A stretch of DNA of 64,000 nt from UBA4742 sp037138595 (GTDB taxonomy: Bacteria > Actinomycetota > Acidimicrobiia > Acidimicrobiales > Acidimicrobilacustridaceae): assembly GCA_037138595.1 (NCBI GenBank), contig JBAXIB010000014.1:1-64000 (forward strand), written 5' to 3'. The notes beneath the pieces are model-generated. The model was not told where the DNA came from. It ran no database searches and saw only the letters and a program-made list of their open reading frames with translations. Position numbers and translations under genes: made by a program. Below, one piece after another: positions 43,267-52,250 of this stretch; positions within the stretch are counted from its first letter, which is position 1; every line of letters begins with the position of its first letter.

Positions 43267-44940
43267 ATGGCAATGACATTCGATGACGCAATTTCTGCAG
43301 TGACGGCCAGCGGGCAAATGTTTTCGCTCGCCGAAGTTGACGTGCTTGGCCGGCCAACCATGGTCTATGAACATGCCATCCCAACGTTGCGGGCACTGTT
43401 TGATATCTCTCGCACTCGAGGTGACGAAGTCTTTCTCGTCTACGAAGACGAGCGGTTGACATTCGATGCTGTTATGGCCCAGATCGATGCCATCGCCGAT
43501 GCACTGGTCAACCGATACAACATCGTGCCAGGCGACCGTGTTGCGATCGGGATGCGCAACTATCCGGAATGGATTACCGCGTTCGCGGCAATTACATCGG
43601 TCGGAGCCATTGCAGTTTCACTCAACGCGTGGTGGACCGTCGAAGAAATGGCTTACGGCCTTGAGGACTCCGGTTCGGTAGTACTGATCGCTGATCAGGA
43701 GCGAGCCGAGCGGGCTGAAGGCGCATTCGACACGCTGAACATCAAAACCATTGTTGTTCGGGCAACTGGCACCCTTCCTCCAGGTGCCGAGCGCCTCGAA
43801 GATGTCATCACTGTGGGGGCATCCATGCCCTTTGTCGAGATCAACCCTGACGATGACGCGACGATTCTGTACACCTCAGGCACAACCGGACACCCGAAAG
43901 GTGCGGTCTCAACTCATCGAGCCGTCACTCACGGCTTGTTCGCCTTCGCCTGTCGCGCCGCGGCGAATGGTCTTTCAAATCCGCCTTCAGAGCCGCATCC
44001 GTATCCAACTTCGTTCATTCTTATCGTGCCGCTGTTCCACGTCACTGGTTGCGTTGCGGTGATGCTTAGCTCGTGGCTCGCTGGCGCAAAGCTCGTCCTT
44101 ATGTACAAGTGGAGCCCCGAACGCGCACTCGAACTCATAGAGCGTGAACGCATCACGAACTTTGTCGGCGTGCCGACCATGTCGTGGGATCTGCTGGAAT
44201 CGGCTGATTTCGCAACCCGCGACACCTCAAGTTTGATCGCCGTTGGTGGCGGGGGTGCTCCAGCTCCACCTGAACTTGTGCGTCGAGTCGAAGAAAGCTT
44301 CAGCCGGGGCCGCCCCCAGCTCGGCTACGGCATGACCGAGACCAATGCATACGGGCCCGGTAATACCGGCGACGACTACGTGCGCAAACCAACGAGCACG
44401 GGCCGGTGGGTTCCGCCGATGGAGATCAAGATTGCCGGGCCTAACGGCGAGGCACTTGCCGTGGGTGAAGTTGGCGAGATCTGTTTCTCAGGTCCGATGC
44501 TCATTCGTGGTTACTGGAACAAACCCGAAGCCACCGCAGAGACCATCGTCGACGGATGGCTGTATAGCGGCGATATCGGGCGGATTGATGACGAGGGTTT
44601 CTTGTACGTTGAAGACCGGGCGAAAGACATGGTCATTCGCGCTGGCGAAAACATCTACTGCGCCGAAGTTGAGGCGGCGATCTACGAACATCCGGCGGTC
44701 TACGAAGTCGCGGTGTTTGGGATTCCCCACGAACGCCTCGGCGAGGAACTCGTGGCCGCGATCTTGCTCAAGCCGGATGGTCAACTCGATGCTGCCGAAC
44801 TTCAGGCTCACGTCGGCAAACGCCTCGCGGGGTTCAAGGTGCCGTCGACCGTGGTATTTGCGACTGAACAATTACCGCGAGGAGCGTCGGGCAAGATCCT
44901 CAAGCGTCAACTACGAGATGAGATGATCGCCTCGGCCTAA
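43267..44940 (+). CDS. Acyl-CoA synthetase (AMP-forming, class I ligase)
   Basis: A 557-residue ANL-superfamily enzyme. ILYTSGTTGHPKGAVSTHRA is the ATP-binding P-loop. QLGYGMTETNAYGPGN, GWLYSGDIGRIDDEGFLYVE, DRAKDMVIRAGENIYCAEVE and the C-terminal LPRGASGKILKRQLR with the catalytic Lys complete the set. It is shorter than the long-chain enzyme at 21390 and groups with FadD3/medium-chain or steroid-side-chain-like ligases by general appearance; the substrate is not predictable. GGGGGA precedes the ATG. Confidence 0.92.
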   Translation: MAMTFDDAISAVTASGQMFSLAEVDVLGRPTMVYEHAIPTLRALFDISRTRGDEVFLVYEDERLTFDAVMAQIDAIADALVNRYNIVPGDRVAIGMRNYPEWITAFAAITSVGAIAVSLNAWWTVEEMAYGLEDSGSVVLIADQERAERAEGAFDTLNIKTIVVRATGTLPPGAERLEDVITVGASMPFVEINPDDDATILYTSGTTGHPKGAVSTHRAVTHGLFAFACRAAANGLSNPPSEPHPYPTSFILIVPLFHVTGCVAVMLSSWLAGAKLVLMYKWSPERALELIERERITNFVGVPTMSWDLLESADFATRDTSSLIAVGGGGAPAPPELVRRVEESFSRGRPQLGYGMTETNAYGPGNTGDDYVRKPTSTGRWVPPMEIKIAGPNGEALAVGEVGEICFSGPMLIRGYWNKPEATAETIVDGWLYSGDIGRIDDEGFLYVEDRAKDMVIRAGENIYCAEVEAAIYEHPAVYEVAVFGIPHERLGEELVAAILLKPDGQLDAAELQAHVGKRLAGFKVPSTVVFATEQLPRGASGKILKRQLRDEMIASA

Positions 44941-44962
44941 CGAGCCACTCTGCTCGGTAATA

Positions 44963-44991
44963 GGAGCGATTCCCATTCGGGAGTGATTCCC
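44963..44991. promoter_or_regulatory. Tandem operator-like repeat before the metal ABC operon
   Basis: Two copies of GGAGYGATTCCC, at 44963-44974 and 44980-44991, repeat every 17 bases. Each is an imperfect palindrome (GGA...TCC). The second copy ends 14 bases before the substrate-binding protein's ATG. This fits cooperative binding of a metalloregulator (Zur-, MntR- or DtxR-like), though the sequence does not match the Zur or IdeR boxes I know. Confidence 0.45.
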
Positions 44992-45005
44992 GTTACAGTG
45001 GTTTC

Positions 45006-45998
45006 ATGCCGCCACAAGCCGTGCGCTACCAACCCGTTCTTACTCACGGCCGTCGCAACGGTCGCTGTCATCATCAGGCCACCAATGCCACCGTGGCGGG
45101 CGCCTTTCTCGTCGCCGTCACGCTCAGCGTGGTCACTGGATGCGGCTCCACCAGCAACGAAGGGGCAAAAACCTCGCGCATCCGGGTTGTCGCCACCACC
45201 ACTCAAGTCGCCGATTTCGTCGGCGAAATTGGTGGGGACTGCATTGACCGCTACGGGGTGCTCAAACCAAATGTCGATCCCCACGATTACGAACCGTCAC
45301 CGGCCGACCTCGATGCCATCGCTCGCGCCGATGTCATCGTAAGCAACGGCGTTGGCCTCGAGCCCTGGCTCTCCGAGACAGTGTCAAGCGCCGGGTCCCA
45401 CGCTGCGGTGATCGATACCAGCGTGGGGGTGCCAATCCGCGCCGGTGACAAAACCGACCAGCACGATGACCCACACATTTGGCAAAACCCCCAAAACGCC
45501 AAAACGATGGTGACGAACATCGCCCACGCCATCGAAAACGCGGCACCAAACTGCAAGCAGTCGGTCGAAGAAAACTTGGCACGTTATTCCGCGCAGCTCG
45601 ATCAACTCGATCATGCGAACGAAGTGACATTGAACGCGATGTGTTCGAAAAAGATCGTGACAAACCATGATTCGCTCGGCTACTACATCGACCGTTATGG
45701 GCTCGAATTCATCGGAGCAATCATCCCTAGTTTCGACACATCGACTGAGCTGTCGGCGGCGGGTATCGCTGACCTGGTCACTCAGCTTCGTGACCAAGAC
45801 GTCAAAGCGATCTTCGCGGAAGCGTCACTGCCAGCTAAGACTGCCGATGCCATCGGAAACGAAACAAAGATTCAGATCGTTCAAGGCAATGATGCGCTTT
45901 ACGGTGACACCTTGGGCGCCGCGGGCAGCGCGGGATCCACGTATCTCACCATGGTGGCCCACAACACCAAAACCATCGCCGCCAATTTGAGCTGTTGA
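45006..45998 (+). CDS. Zinc/manganese ABC transporter substrate-binding lipoprotein
   Basis: A 330-residue cluster-A-I binding protein. The hydrophobic segment and lipobox (LSVVTGC) put the mature protein on the outer face of the membrane. Metal ligands are visible: His in NVDPHDYEPSPADL, His in DDPHIWQNPQNAK, His in VTNHDSLGYYIDRYG, and a late acidic residue in DALYGDTLG. The His-rich loop of strict ZnuA proteins is reduced to TDQHDD, so Zn or Mn is undecided. It is the first gene of a four-gene operon (13 bases to the ATPase gene). Confidence 0.9.
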   Translation: MPPQAVRYQPVLTHGRRNGRCHHQATNATVAGAFLVAVTLSVVTGCGSTSNEGAKTSRIRVVATTTQVADFVGEIGGDCIDRYGVLKPNVDPHDYEPSPADLDAIARADVIVSNGVGLEPWLSETVSSAGSHAAVIDTSVGVPIRAGDKTDQHDDPHIWQNPQNAKTMVTNIAHAIENAAPNCKQSVEENLARYSAQLDQLDHANEVTLNAMCSKKIVTNHDSLGYYIDRYGLEFIGAIIPSFDTSTELSAAGIADLVTQLRDQDVKAIFAEASLPAKTADAIGNETKIQIVQGNDALYGDTLGAAGSAGSTYLTMVAHNTKTIAANLSC

Positions 45999-46010
45999 GG
46001 TGCTCGCCCG

Positions 46011-46769
46011 ATGAGTCGTACTCCTGCACTCGAACTTCAACATGTTGCGGTTGCCTACGATCGCCTGATCGTGCTCGAAGGGGTCACTGGCACTGTTGCC
46101 CCTGGCGAGTCGGTGGCGCTGATCGGCCCAAACGGCTCAGGAAAATCTACCCTCCTGAAAGCGATCTTGGGACTCGTCCCGCTGCAAGCAGGAACGCTCT
46201 CGGTCCTCGGGCAAACCCCCCAACGCGCCCGTCGATCAGTCGCATATGTCCCACAACAGGACACGCTTGATCCCGAATTTCCGGTCACCGTCCAACAAGT
46301 GGTCTTGATGGGGCGCTATCGACGAATCGGCTGGATTCGCCGACCACGCCAAGCCGATCGCGACGCGGCAACCGCCGCACTCGCCCAGGTCGGACTTGCC
46401 GATCAGGCCAACGCGCGCTTTGGCACATTGTCAGGTGGTCAACGACAACGTGTCCTCATCGCCCGCGCAATCGCTCAAGAGTCACGGCTACTGCTTCTTG
46501 ACGAACCGTTTAATGGAGTCGACAGCGCGACCCAAGTGTTGCTGCTTCAAGTGCTCGCCGACCTGCGCGCTTCGGGAGTCGCGATCGTGATGTCAACCCA
46601 CGATCTTTCCGTCGCGCACATTGCGTGCGGTGACGCATGTGTGCTGAACCGCCGTCAAGTTGCCTTCGGTCCCGTTGACGACGTTTTAACCGCTGAACAT
46701 CTCCGCGAGGCCTACGGCCCAAACGCCCTCGCCATCGTTAGTTCCAATCCCGGTCAGACCGATGTCTGA
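46011..46769 (+). CDS. Metal ABC transporter ATP-binding protein
   Basis: A 252-residue ATPase: Walker A GPNGSGKSTLLKAIL (residues about 39-53), the Q-loop in AYVPQQDTLDPEFP, signature TLSGGQRQRVLIARAI, Walker B RLLLLDEPFNGVD, and the switch His in MSTHDLSVA. It energises zinc or manganese import with the flanking permeases. GAGGTG precedes the ATG. Confidence 0.94.
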   Translation: MSRTPALELQHVAVAYDRLIVLEGVTGTVAPGESVALIGPNGSGKSTLLKAILGLVPLQAGTLSVLGQTPQRARRSVAYVPQQDTLDPEFPVTVQQVVLMGRYRRIGWIRRPRQADRDAATAALAQVGLADQANARFGTLSGGQRQRVLIARAIAQESRLLLLDEPFNGVDSATQVLLLQVLADLRASGVAIVMSTHDLSVAHIACGDACVLNRRQVAFGPVDDVLTAEHLREAYGPNALAIVSSNPGQTDV

Positions 46770-46781
46770 TCAGCGTCTGCC

Positions 46782-47699
46782 ATGATCCGACTTTTGACTG
46801 AACCGTTCAGCGCCCCGTACATGCAACGCGCACTCGTTGAAGCCGTGATGCTTGGAGTGCTCGGAGGCATCGTCGGGGTTCACGTCATCTTGCGGCGCCT
46901 TGAATTTATGGCCGACGCGCTCACCCATACGGTGTTCCCAGGGATGGCGGCGGCATTCGTTGTTGGCGGGTCGCTCTACGTCGGAGCGCTCGTTACCGGT
47001 GCGATCAGTGCCGTACTGCTCACCATGCTTACCCGCAATCGCCGGGTCACTTCCGATGCTGCGCTCGCCGTGCTGCTCACCGGTTTTTTCTCGCTCGGCG
47101 TCATCCTGATTTCGCGATCACACAGTTACACCGCGGACCTCACCGTGCTCTTGTTCGGTCGCGTCCTAGCAATTGATTTGACCGAGATCGCCGTTACTGC
47201 GGCAACCGGCATCTTTACGCTGATCGTGATTTGGATGCTCCACAAAGAATTGGTGCTGCGCTCCTTTGATCCAATTGCCGCCGAGGCCCTCGGCTATCGG
47301 GTCGTCACGCTTGACCTCGTGCTGAATGTAATCATCACCCTTGTCGTCGTGGCTTCGGTGAAAGCGGTTGGAAGTGTGTTGGTTATCGCATTGCTGATTA
47401 CCCCGGCGGCGATTGCTCGCCTGATCGTGGCCCGAAGCGTTGCCAAGATGATGGCCATCGCCGCGCTATTCGGAGCCGCAGGCGGATGGCTCGGCTTAGT
47501 CGTTAGCTACGAAGGTTCTGTGCATCACGGATTGCGTTTGGCTTCAGGCGCAACCATTGTCTTGACCCTCACGACACTGTTTTTCGTTTCGTTACTGGTC
47601 GTTGTCGTGACGCGATTCCTCCGATCGAAAAACTCCCAGCCAGCGCTGACCGATTCGGATTTCGTCTTGAGTGGCGACGCGTTCCCGGTAGGGCCATGA
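46782..47699 (+). CDS. Metal ABC transporter permease 1
   Basis: A 305-residue ABC-3 family permease with eight to nine helices. PYMQRALVEAVMLGVLGGIV with GVHVILRRLEFMADALTHT at the N-terminus and FDPIAAEALGYRVVTLDLVL in the coupling region are family hallmarks. Its ATG lies 12 bases after the ATPase gene, and its stop overlaps the next permease start (47696), so translation is coupled. Confidence 0.92.
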   Translation: MIRLLTEPFSAPYMQRALVEAVMLGVLGGIVGVHVILRRLEFMADALTHTVFPGMAAAFVVGGSLYVGALVTGAISAVLLTMLTRNRRVTSDAALAVLLTGFFSLGVILISRSHSYTADLTVLLFGRVLAIDLTEIAVTAATGIFTLIVIWMLHKELVLRSFDPIAAEALGYRVVTLDLVLNVIITLVVVASVKAVGSVLVIALLITPAAIARLIVARSVAKMMAIAALFGAAGGWLGLVVSYEGSVHHGLRLASGATIVLTLTTLFFVSLLVVVVTRFLRSKNSQPALTDSDFVLSGDAFPVGP

Positions 47700-48553
47700 C
47701 TTCTCTCGGCTCGACCTTTTCTTCGCCACTCATGCAGCGAGCCCTGCTCGAAGCGATCATGACCGGAGCAATCGCCGGAATCGTCGGCGTCCACGTGGTT
47801 CTGCGTCGACTCAGTTTCTTCACCATGTCGCTGACTCACGCCACATTTCCGGCCCTCGTCGTCGCTGAAATCTTGGGCATGAGCTTGCTTACCGGTACCG
47901 CAGTTTTCGGGTTGTTCGTCGTGGGAATCATCGCGTTGGTCAGTCGAGTCCGATCGGTTGATTCGTCCACCGCGACCGGCGTTGTCCTCGCTGGAGGGTT
48001 CGCTCTCGGCGTCGTACTCATCTCATCTCAACCAGGATTTAGTCGAGATCTCACTGCGTTTTTGGTGGGATCGATTCTTACCGTCCAGACTGCCGACCTC
48101 GTTACGACCGCCAGTGCTGGAGTCGTATTACTCATTGCCCTTGCGCTGATCCACAAAGAACTCGTGCTGGGCGCATTCGACCCCGGCAGTTTCGCGGCAC
48201 TCGGCTATCGAGTCCTCGTGGTCGACATCGCGTTGTTGATCATCATTGAACTCACTGTCGTAACCGCTATCCCCGCAGTGGGGACCATCTTGGCGGTCGC
48301 CCTCATCGTTGCGCCCGCAGCAACCGCTCGACTGTGGACCGACCACATTGGCGTATCGATGGCGATCGCGGCTGGCGTCGGCGCAACCAGCGGATTTATC
48401 GGCTTAGTGATCTCGAGTCGCTATGACATTGCGGCCGGTCCAACCATCGCCGTCGTCGTCGCAACGGCATTCGTTGTTTCTACCGTCGTGAGCCCGCGCC
48501 ACGGTTGGATCAGCCGCCTGCGAATAACGACGCCGCTGACTACCCGCGCGTAG
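47696..48553 (+). CDS. Metal ABC transporter permease 2
   Basis: A 285-residue paralogue of the preceding permease: SPLMQRALLEAIMTGAIAGI with GVHVVLRRLSFFTMSLTHAT, and FDPGSFAALGYRVLVVDIAL as coupling region. Two permeases imply a heterodimer, as in Mts/Sit-type manganese importers, whereas classical Znu systems use one. The 3' end overlaps the convergent oxidoreductase gene by 14 bases. Confidence 0.92.
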   Translation: MTSLGSTFSSPLMQRALLEAIMTGAIAGIVGVHVVLRRLSFFTMSLTHATFPALVVAEILGMSLLTGTAVFGLFVVGIIALVSRVRSVDSSTATGVVLAGGFALGVVLISSQPGFSRDLTAFLVGSILTVQTADLVTTASAGVVLLIALALIHKELVLGAFDPGSFAALGYRVLVVDIALLIIIELTVVTAIPAVGTILAVALIVAPAATARLWTDHIGVSMAIAAGVGATSGFIGLVISSRYDIAAGPTIAVVVATAFVVSTVVSPRHGWISRLRITTPLTTRA

Positions 48554-49586
48554 CGACGGCCTCATCGTCTTGGCCGACCTGCACGATGACCTTGCCCATG
48601 TTCGCACCGGTGAATAGGGCGTTCAGCGCTTCGGGCGCACGTTCAAGGCCGTCAAACACTTCTTCTCGCCAGCGCAAGCGACCTTCGTCAGCCCACTGCC
48701 GTAATTGCCCAATGCACTCGTCAAAGCGATCCCAATAATCGAGGGTGATGAAACCTTCCATGCGGCCGCGACGGGCGACCAAATTGAGATAGTTGCCCGG
48801 CCCGGCCGGGCGACCTTGATCGTTGTAGACCGAAATTGCGCCGCACAACACCACGCGACCATGCATGTTTAAGCCGCCCAGCACGGCATCAAGCACCGAA
48901 CCACCCACGTTGTCGAAATAAACATCAATGCGATCCGGGCACAGTTCGATGAGCTCACGCTTCAAATCGGCAGTTCGGTGATTGATACAGCCATCGAAGC
49001 CAAGCTCGTCGACGACCCACGCGCACTTTTCATCGGTGCCGGCGATGCCAATCACTCGGCACCCCATGATCTTGGCAATTTGTCCGGCAATCGAACCGGT
49101 CGCTCCCGCAGCAGCTGAAACGACCACCGTCTCACCCGGTTTCGGCTGGCCGATCTCGCGAAGGCCGAAATAGGCGGCCATGCCCGTCGAACCAAACACG
49201 CTCATCATCGAACGCAGGTCAGCTACGCCTTCGAGTTTGGTGGTGTACAGGTCATCGCGAATAATCACGAAGTCCTGCCAACCGGTCAACGACGACGCAA
49301 TATCGCCCACTTCATAGGCCGGACACCGACTCGCAACGACGCGACCGACGCCGCTGCATCGCACCACTTCACCGACCTCAACCGCAGGCAAATACCCCTC
49401 ACCACGATTGAGCCACGTGCGCACCGTGGCATCGATACCGAGATAGATCGTGCGCAGGAGTGCCTCGCCCTCAGCGAGCTCGGGCATGGGCGATTCAACC
49501 AGCTCGAAATCAGATTCGGTGACCAAACCAATCGGCCGACTCACCATCAGCATCTGTCGATTCACTTGCGTCGATTGACTTCCCAT
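48540..49586 (-). CDS. NADP-dependent MDR-family oxidoreductase (2-alkenal reductase-like)
   Basis: About 348 residues, a zinc-independent medium-chain reductase. Motifs include LRTIYLGIDATVRTWL, VVVSAAAGATGSIAGQIAKI (NADP-binding GxGxxG variant), CRVIGIAGTDEKCAWVVDEL, DVYFDNVGGSVLDAVLGGLN and GRVVLCGAISVYN. Relatives reduce alpha,beta-unsaturated aldehydes and ketones (leukotriene-B4 dehydrogenase/curcumin reductase group). ATG 49586 follows a GGGAG ribosome site. Confidence 0.9.
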   Translation of the reverse strand: MGSQSTQVNRQMLMVSRPIGLVTESDFELVESPMPELAEGEALLRTIYLGIDATVRTWLNRGEGYLPAVEVGEVVRCSGVGRVVASRCPAYEVGDIASSLTGWQDFVIIRDDLYTTKLEGVADLRSMMSVFGSTGMAAYFGLREIGQPKPGETVVVSAAAGATGSIAGQIAKIMGCRVIGIAGTDEKCAWVVDELGFDGCINHRTADLKRELIELCPDRIDVYFDNVGGSVLDAVLGGLNMHGRVVLCGAISVYNDQGRPAGPGNYLNLVARRGRMEGFITLDYWDRFDECIGQLRQWADEGRLRWREEVFDGLERAPEALNALFTGANMGKVIVQVGQDDEAVATRG

Positions 49587-49645
49587 CACGTTATCTCCCT
49601 CAGAAACATCTCACAGTTGAACGATCGAACTTCCAGCAAGTCGGT

Positions 49646-50389
49646 TCACAAACGGCTCTTTATCTCGGTCCAAAGGCTCTGGTACGCGCTTGCCGAACGC
49701 GACTTCGGGGCAAACGCTGGCAGCGGAGCACGATTGACGCCCATGCGTTCGATGTCACTTGTTGCCGGAATCCGCACATCCAACACATCGCGGCTCGGCA
49801 ATGCCATTTCGCTCATCAATTCTCGGTGCAAATTTTTGCGCATGTCGACCATCGAAAAAAAAGCCAACACCTTGCGGGTTTTTCGACCGGGGTTGTCGGC
49901 GAGAAACGCTTGGAGTTGGTCGAAGGTGCGGATGGACAACGTCGTAGGTATCAGCGGAACGATCAGCGCATTAACCGCCTGAAAGACATTTTCGCTCACC
50001 AAAGAAATGCTGGGCGGACAATCAAGAATCACGTAGTCGTAGTGCTTCGCCATCGGGCGAAGCAACAAGTCGATACGACGAGTGCGTTTCTTAGCTCCGC
50101 CAAGTTCTAGGTCCATGTTGCGATACGAAAAATCAGCAGGGATGAGGTCGAGATTGTCGTAATCAGTCCCTTTGATCGCACGATCCAGCGCACGCCGACC
50201 GGTGATCAAGGCCTCACTTCCACCTTTCACCCGAGGCTTGACCCGAAAATAGAAACTTGCGGCGCCCTGTGGGTCAAGATCCCAGACCAAGGTTCGGGCT
50301 CCCTCGGCCGCGGCAAGATAGGCCAAGTTGACCGCTGTCGCAGTCTTGCCCACTCCGCCTTTGATGTTGTACGTGGCAAGAACCTTCAT
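49646..50389 (-). CDS. ParA-family ATPase, paired with the CHAD gene
   Basis: A 247-residue deviant-Walker ATPase: NIKGGVGKTATAVNLAYLAA with the signature Lys10 and Lys15, TLVWDLDPQGAASFYF (Walker A' Asp), and YDYVILDCPPSISLVSENVF (Walker B). It is a small ParA with no N-terminal DNA-binding domain, like the ATPases that position cargo (plasmids, carboxysomes, chemoreceptors) on the nucleoid. No parB or parS is visible nearby. Its start overlaps the stop of the CHAD gene by four bases, so the two products are made together. This pairing suggests polyphosphate granules as cargo (inference). Confidence 0.9.
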   Translation of the reverse strand: MKVLATYNIKGGVGKTATAVNLAYLAAAEGARTLVWDLDPQGAASFYFRVKPRVKGGSEALITGRRALDRAIKGTDYDNLDLIPADFSYRNMDLELGGAKKRTRRIDLLLRPMAKHYDYVILDCPPSISLVSENVFQAVNALIVPLIPTTLSIRTFDQLQAFLADNPGRKTRKVLAFFSMVDMRKNLHRELMSEMALPSRDVLDVRIPATSDIERMGVNRAPLPAFAPKSRSASAYQSLWTEIKSRL

Positions 50390-52080
50390 TCGGATTCCGT
50401 CATTTCTGGTTGGTCAATCAGCGCATCGCTGTTGGGATCATGCTGAACGTCGCCGTCGTCGGTTTGGCGCAACACACCGTCGGACGCTGGAGCAAACAAC
50501 GTTCGAAAATGCATACGGGTCTCTTTCGCATCAAATGATTCGAAATGGGCCGCGAATTGTTGCCGAGCCGCATGCTCTCGTTCATCGATCTGATCAATCA
50601 ACTGACCCATAGCGAGCACAGCCGGGACCGAGGCGACACCATTTTCGGTGACCATCGACTCACCGAACCCGCGAAGCGAACCTTTTTGGACCTCGCAATC
50701 CTGGAACTCACCGAGCACATCTTGCACACCCTTTAACGCTTTGATCAACGGCGTGATCTCGCCGGCCACGAAGAGACTGCCAAAACACTCGAGCGCGTAG
50801 CGCAACTTCTTGGCGTCTTTTCGTAAATCGTGGAGCGACTCGGGTGGTGACTCAACCGTGATCCGCCGACCAGCCTTGATCAAACGGCGATACGCCTTCC
50901 AGACGCAGGTCGACGCGAATGTAACCGCGGGTTCGTTGAACCGAGGTACTCGTCTCGGATCCGATGCGCCAGGTTCGCGCTTGGGGTGGGCAAGCCAATG
51001 TTGATACCGATGCATGAGTTCGACATAACGCGCCGAATCAAGACCTTCGACAAGTTCGAGGTGAGCTCGATGTTGATGGGTCACCAAAAATGATCGCAGC
51101 GAACGAAGGTCGGCTCGCATTGACTCGGTAAGCGAAGCTTCAAATTCGGGGTAGGTCAACAAATACACGTCGAGGTCCCGGGTCGGCGTCGTAATGTCAC
51201 CGAGCCATTTGAACTCTGACCGAAGGTGCTCGAGCAAGCGTTCCGGCACCACGCCACTCGCCATCCCAAGCACCGATCGCGTGCGCCGAACGGCCACGCG
51301 ATAGTCATGCAGAAACTCGGTGTCGATATCGGCTCGGGTCCCTGGTTCGTTTGCCATCATCGCCGCGAACAGTGCCTCAAGGACCTCGATAATTGCGTCT
51401 CGAGCGGTTCCGGCCTGGTCAAGCGATACGTCGAGTTTCGATCGATAGCCGCCTGGGTTAAACCCAACCGACGCGAGAGCGATTTCGACAACATCATGGT
51501 CAACCGGTCGAAGTACGACCTGTGCGGCAAGGAGTTCGGCCAGTCGCTCAGCCGAGTCGGCATAACCACGCACCGGAATCACTTCAACCACCGGCGCAAG
51601 GGGATCATCTGCCCCAGGTAGCCATGCGCGATCAATGACGACGCGCGCCTCGGTTTTGCCTTCATCGCCAAGCAGTCGCAAACTCACCTGCTCGATACGG
51701 ATCGTGACTAACGACTGCAGCGCACGCATCTCAAGGATCGGCGCCAGGCGCTCAACGATCGGCTCATTCGGGAGATCCCACACGAATTGACCAACTTGTT
51801 CCATCGCGAGTCGGCCAAGTACTTCACCAGTATCAATCGATCGCCAAATCAGCCACGGGACCGTCCGTGCGGTGGATTTACGAGTTCCAGAAATCGCCGT
51901 TACGCGTTCATGTTCGAGCACCGTGCGAGCCTCGAAGAGTCGCCAATCGAACGTGTCATAAACCGTTCGGTCGATCGTCCGATTCGGCTCGCGCTCGAAC
52001 GGCGCTCGCTGCTCAAGGCCAGCGACCAAAACCGCGAGATCGCTCCCGTCTTCAAAGGCAAAGCGGCGCAACGGGTTCAA
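50386..52080 (-). CDS. CHAD-domain protein with degenerate CYTH-like N-terminus
   Basis: About 564 residues if TTG 52080 is used (AGGA lies 11 bases upstream; no better start in frame). Residues 1-200 are a loose CYTH/triphosphate-tunnel-like region (RTVYDTFDWRLFEARTVLEH) lacking most of the paired basic/acidic tunnel residues. Residues 215-500 are a CHAD helical domain: EFLHDYRVAVRRTRSVLGMA and ESLHDLRKDAKKLRYALECF are the two conserved His/Arg/Lys helices that bind polyphosphate. The acidic C-terminal tail ends EMTESE. CHAD proteins are known to localise to polyphosphate granules. It is translationally coupled to the downstream ParA gene. Confidence 0.88.
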   Translation of the reverse strand: MNPLRRFAFEDGSDLAVLVAGLEQRAPFEREPNRTIDRTVYDTFDWRLFEARTVLEHERVTAISGTRKSTARTVPWLIWRSIDTGEVLGRLAMEQVGQFVWDLPNEPIVERLAPILEMRALQSLVTIRIEQVSLRLLGDEGKTEARVVIDRAWLPGADDPLAPVVEVIPVRGYADSAERLAELLAAQVVLRPVDHDVVEIALASVGFNPGGYRSKLDVSLDQAGTARDAIIEVLEALFAAMMANEPGTRADIDTEFLHDYRVAVRRTRSVLGMASGVVPERLLEHLRSEFKWLGDITTPTRDLDVYLLTYPEFEASLTESMRADLRSLRSFLVTHQHRAHLELVEGLDSARYVELMHRYQHWLAHPKREPGASDPRRVPRFNEPAVTFASTCVWKAYRRLIKAGRRITVESPPESLHDLRKDAKKLRYALECFGSLFVAGEITPLIKALKGVQDVLGEFQDCEVQKGSLRGFGESMVTENGVASVPAVLAMGQLIDQIDEREHAARQQFAAHFESFDAKETRMHFRTLFAPASDGVLRQTDDGDVQHDPNSDALIDQPEMTESE

Positions 52081-52250
52081 CGTAGAAAACGTCCTCTCGA
52101 ATCGAGTGCTGCGACCGGCGGACAGGGTAGTGCGATCAGTACCTCCCGCACCACGGATCAGTCGGCAACTACGTCAACTCTGGCGTCGTTGAACCACGCC
52201 CCGCCCGCAGTCGCGAAGCGGATCTCAACCCCAGCACGGCCACGATCGAG

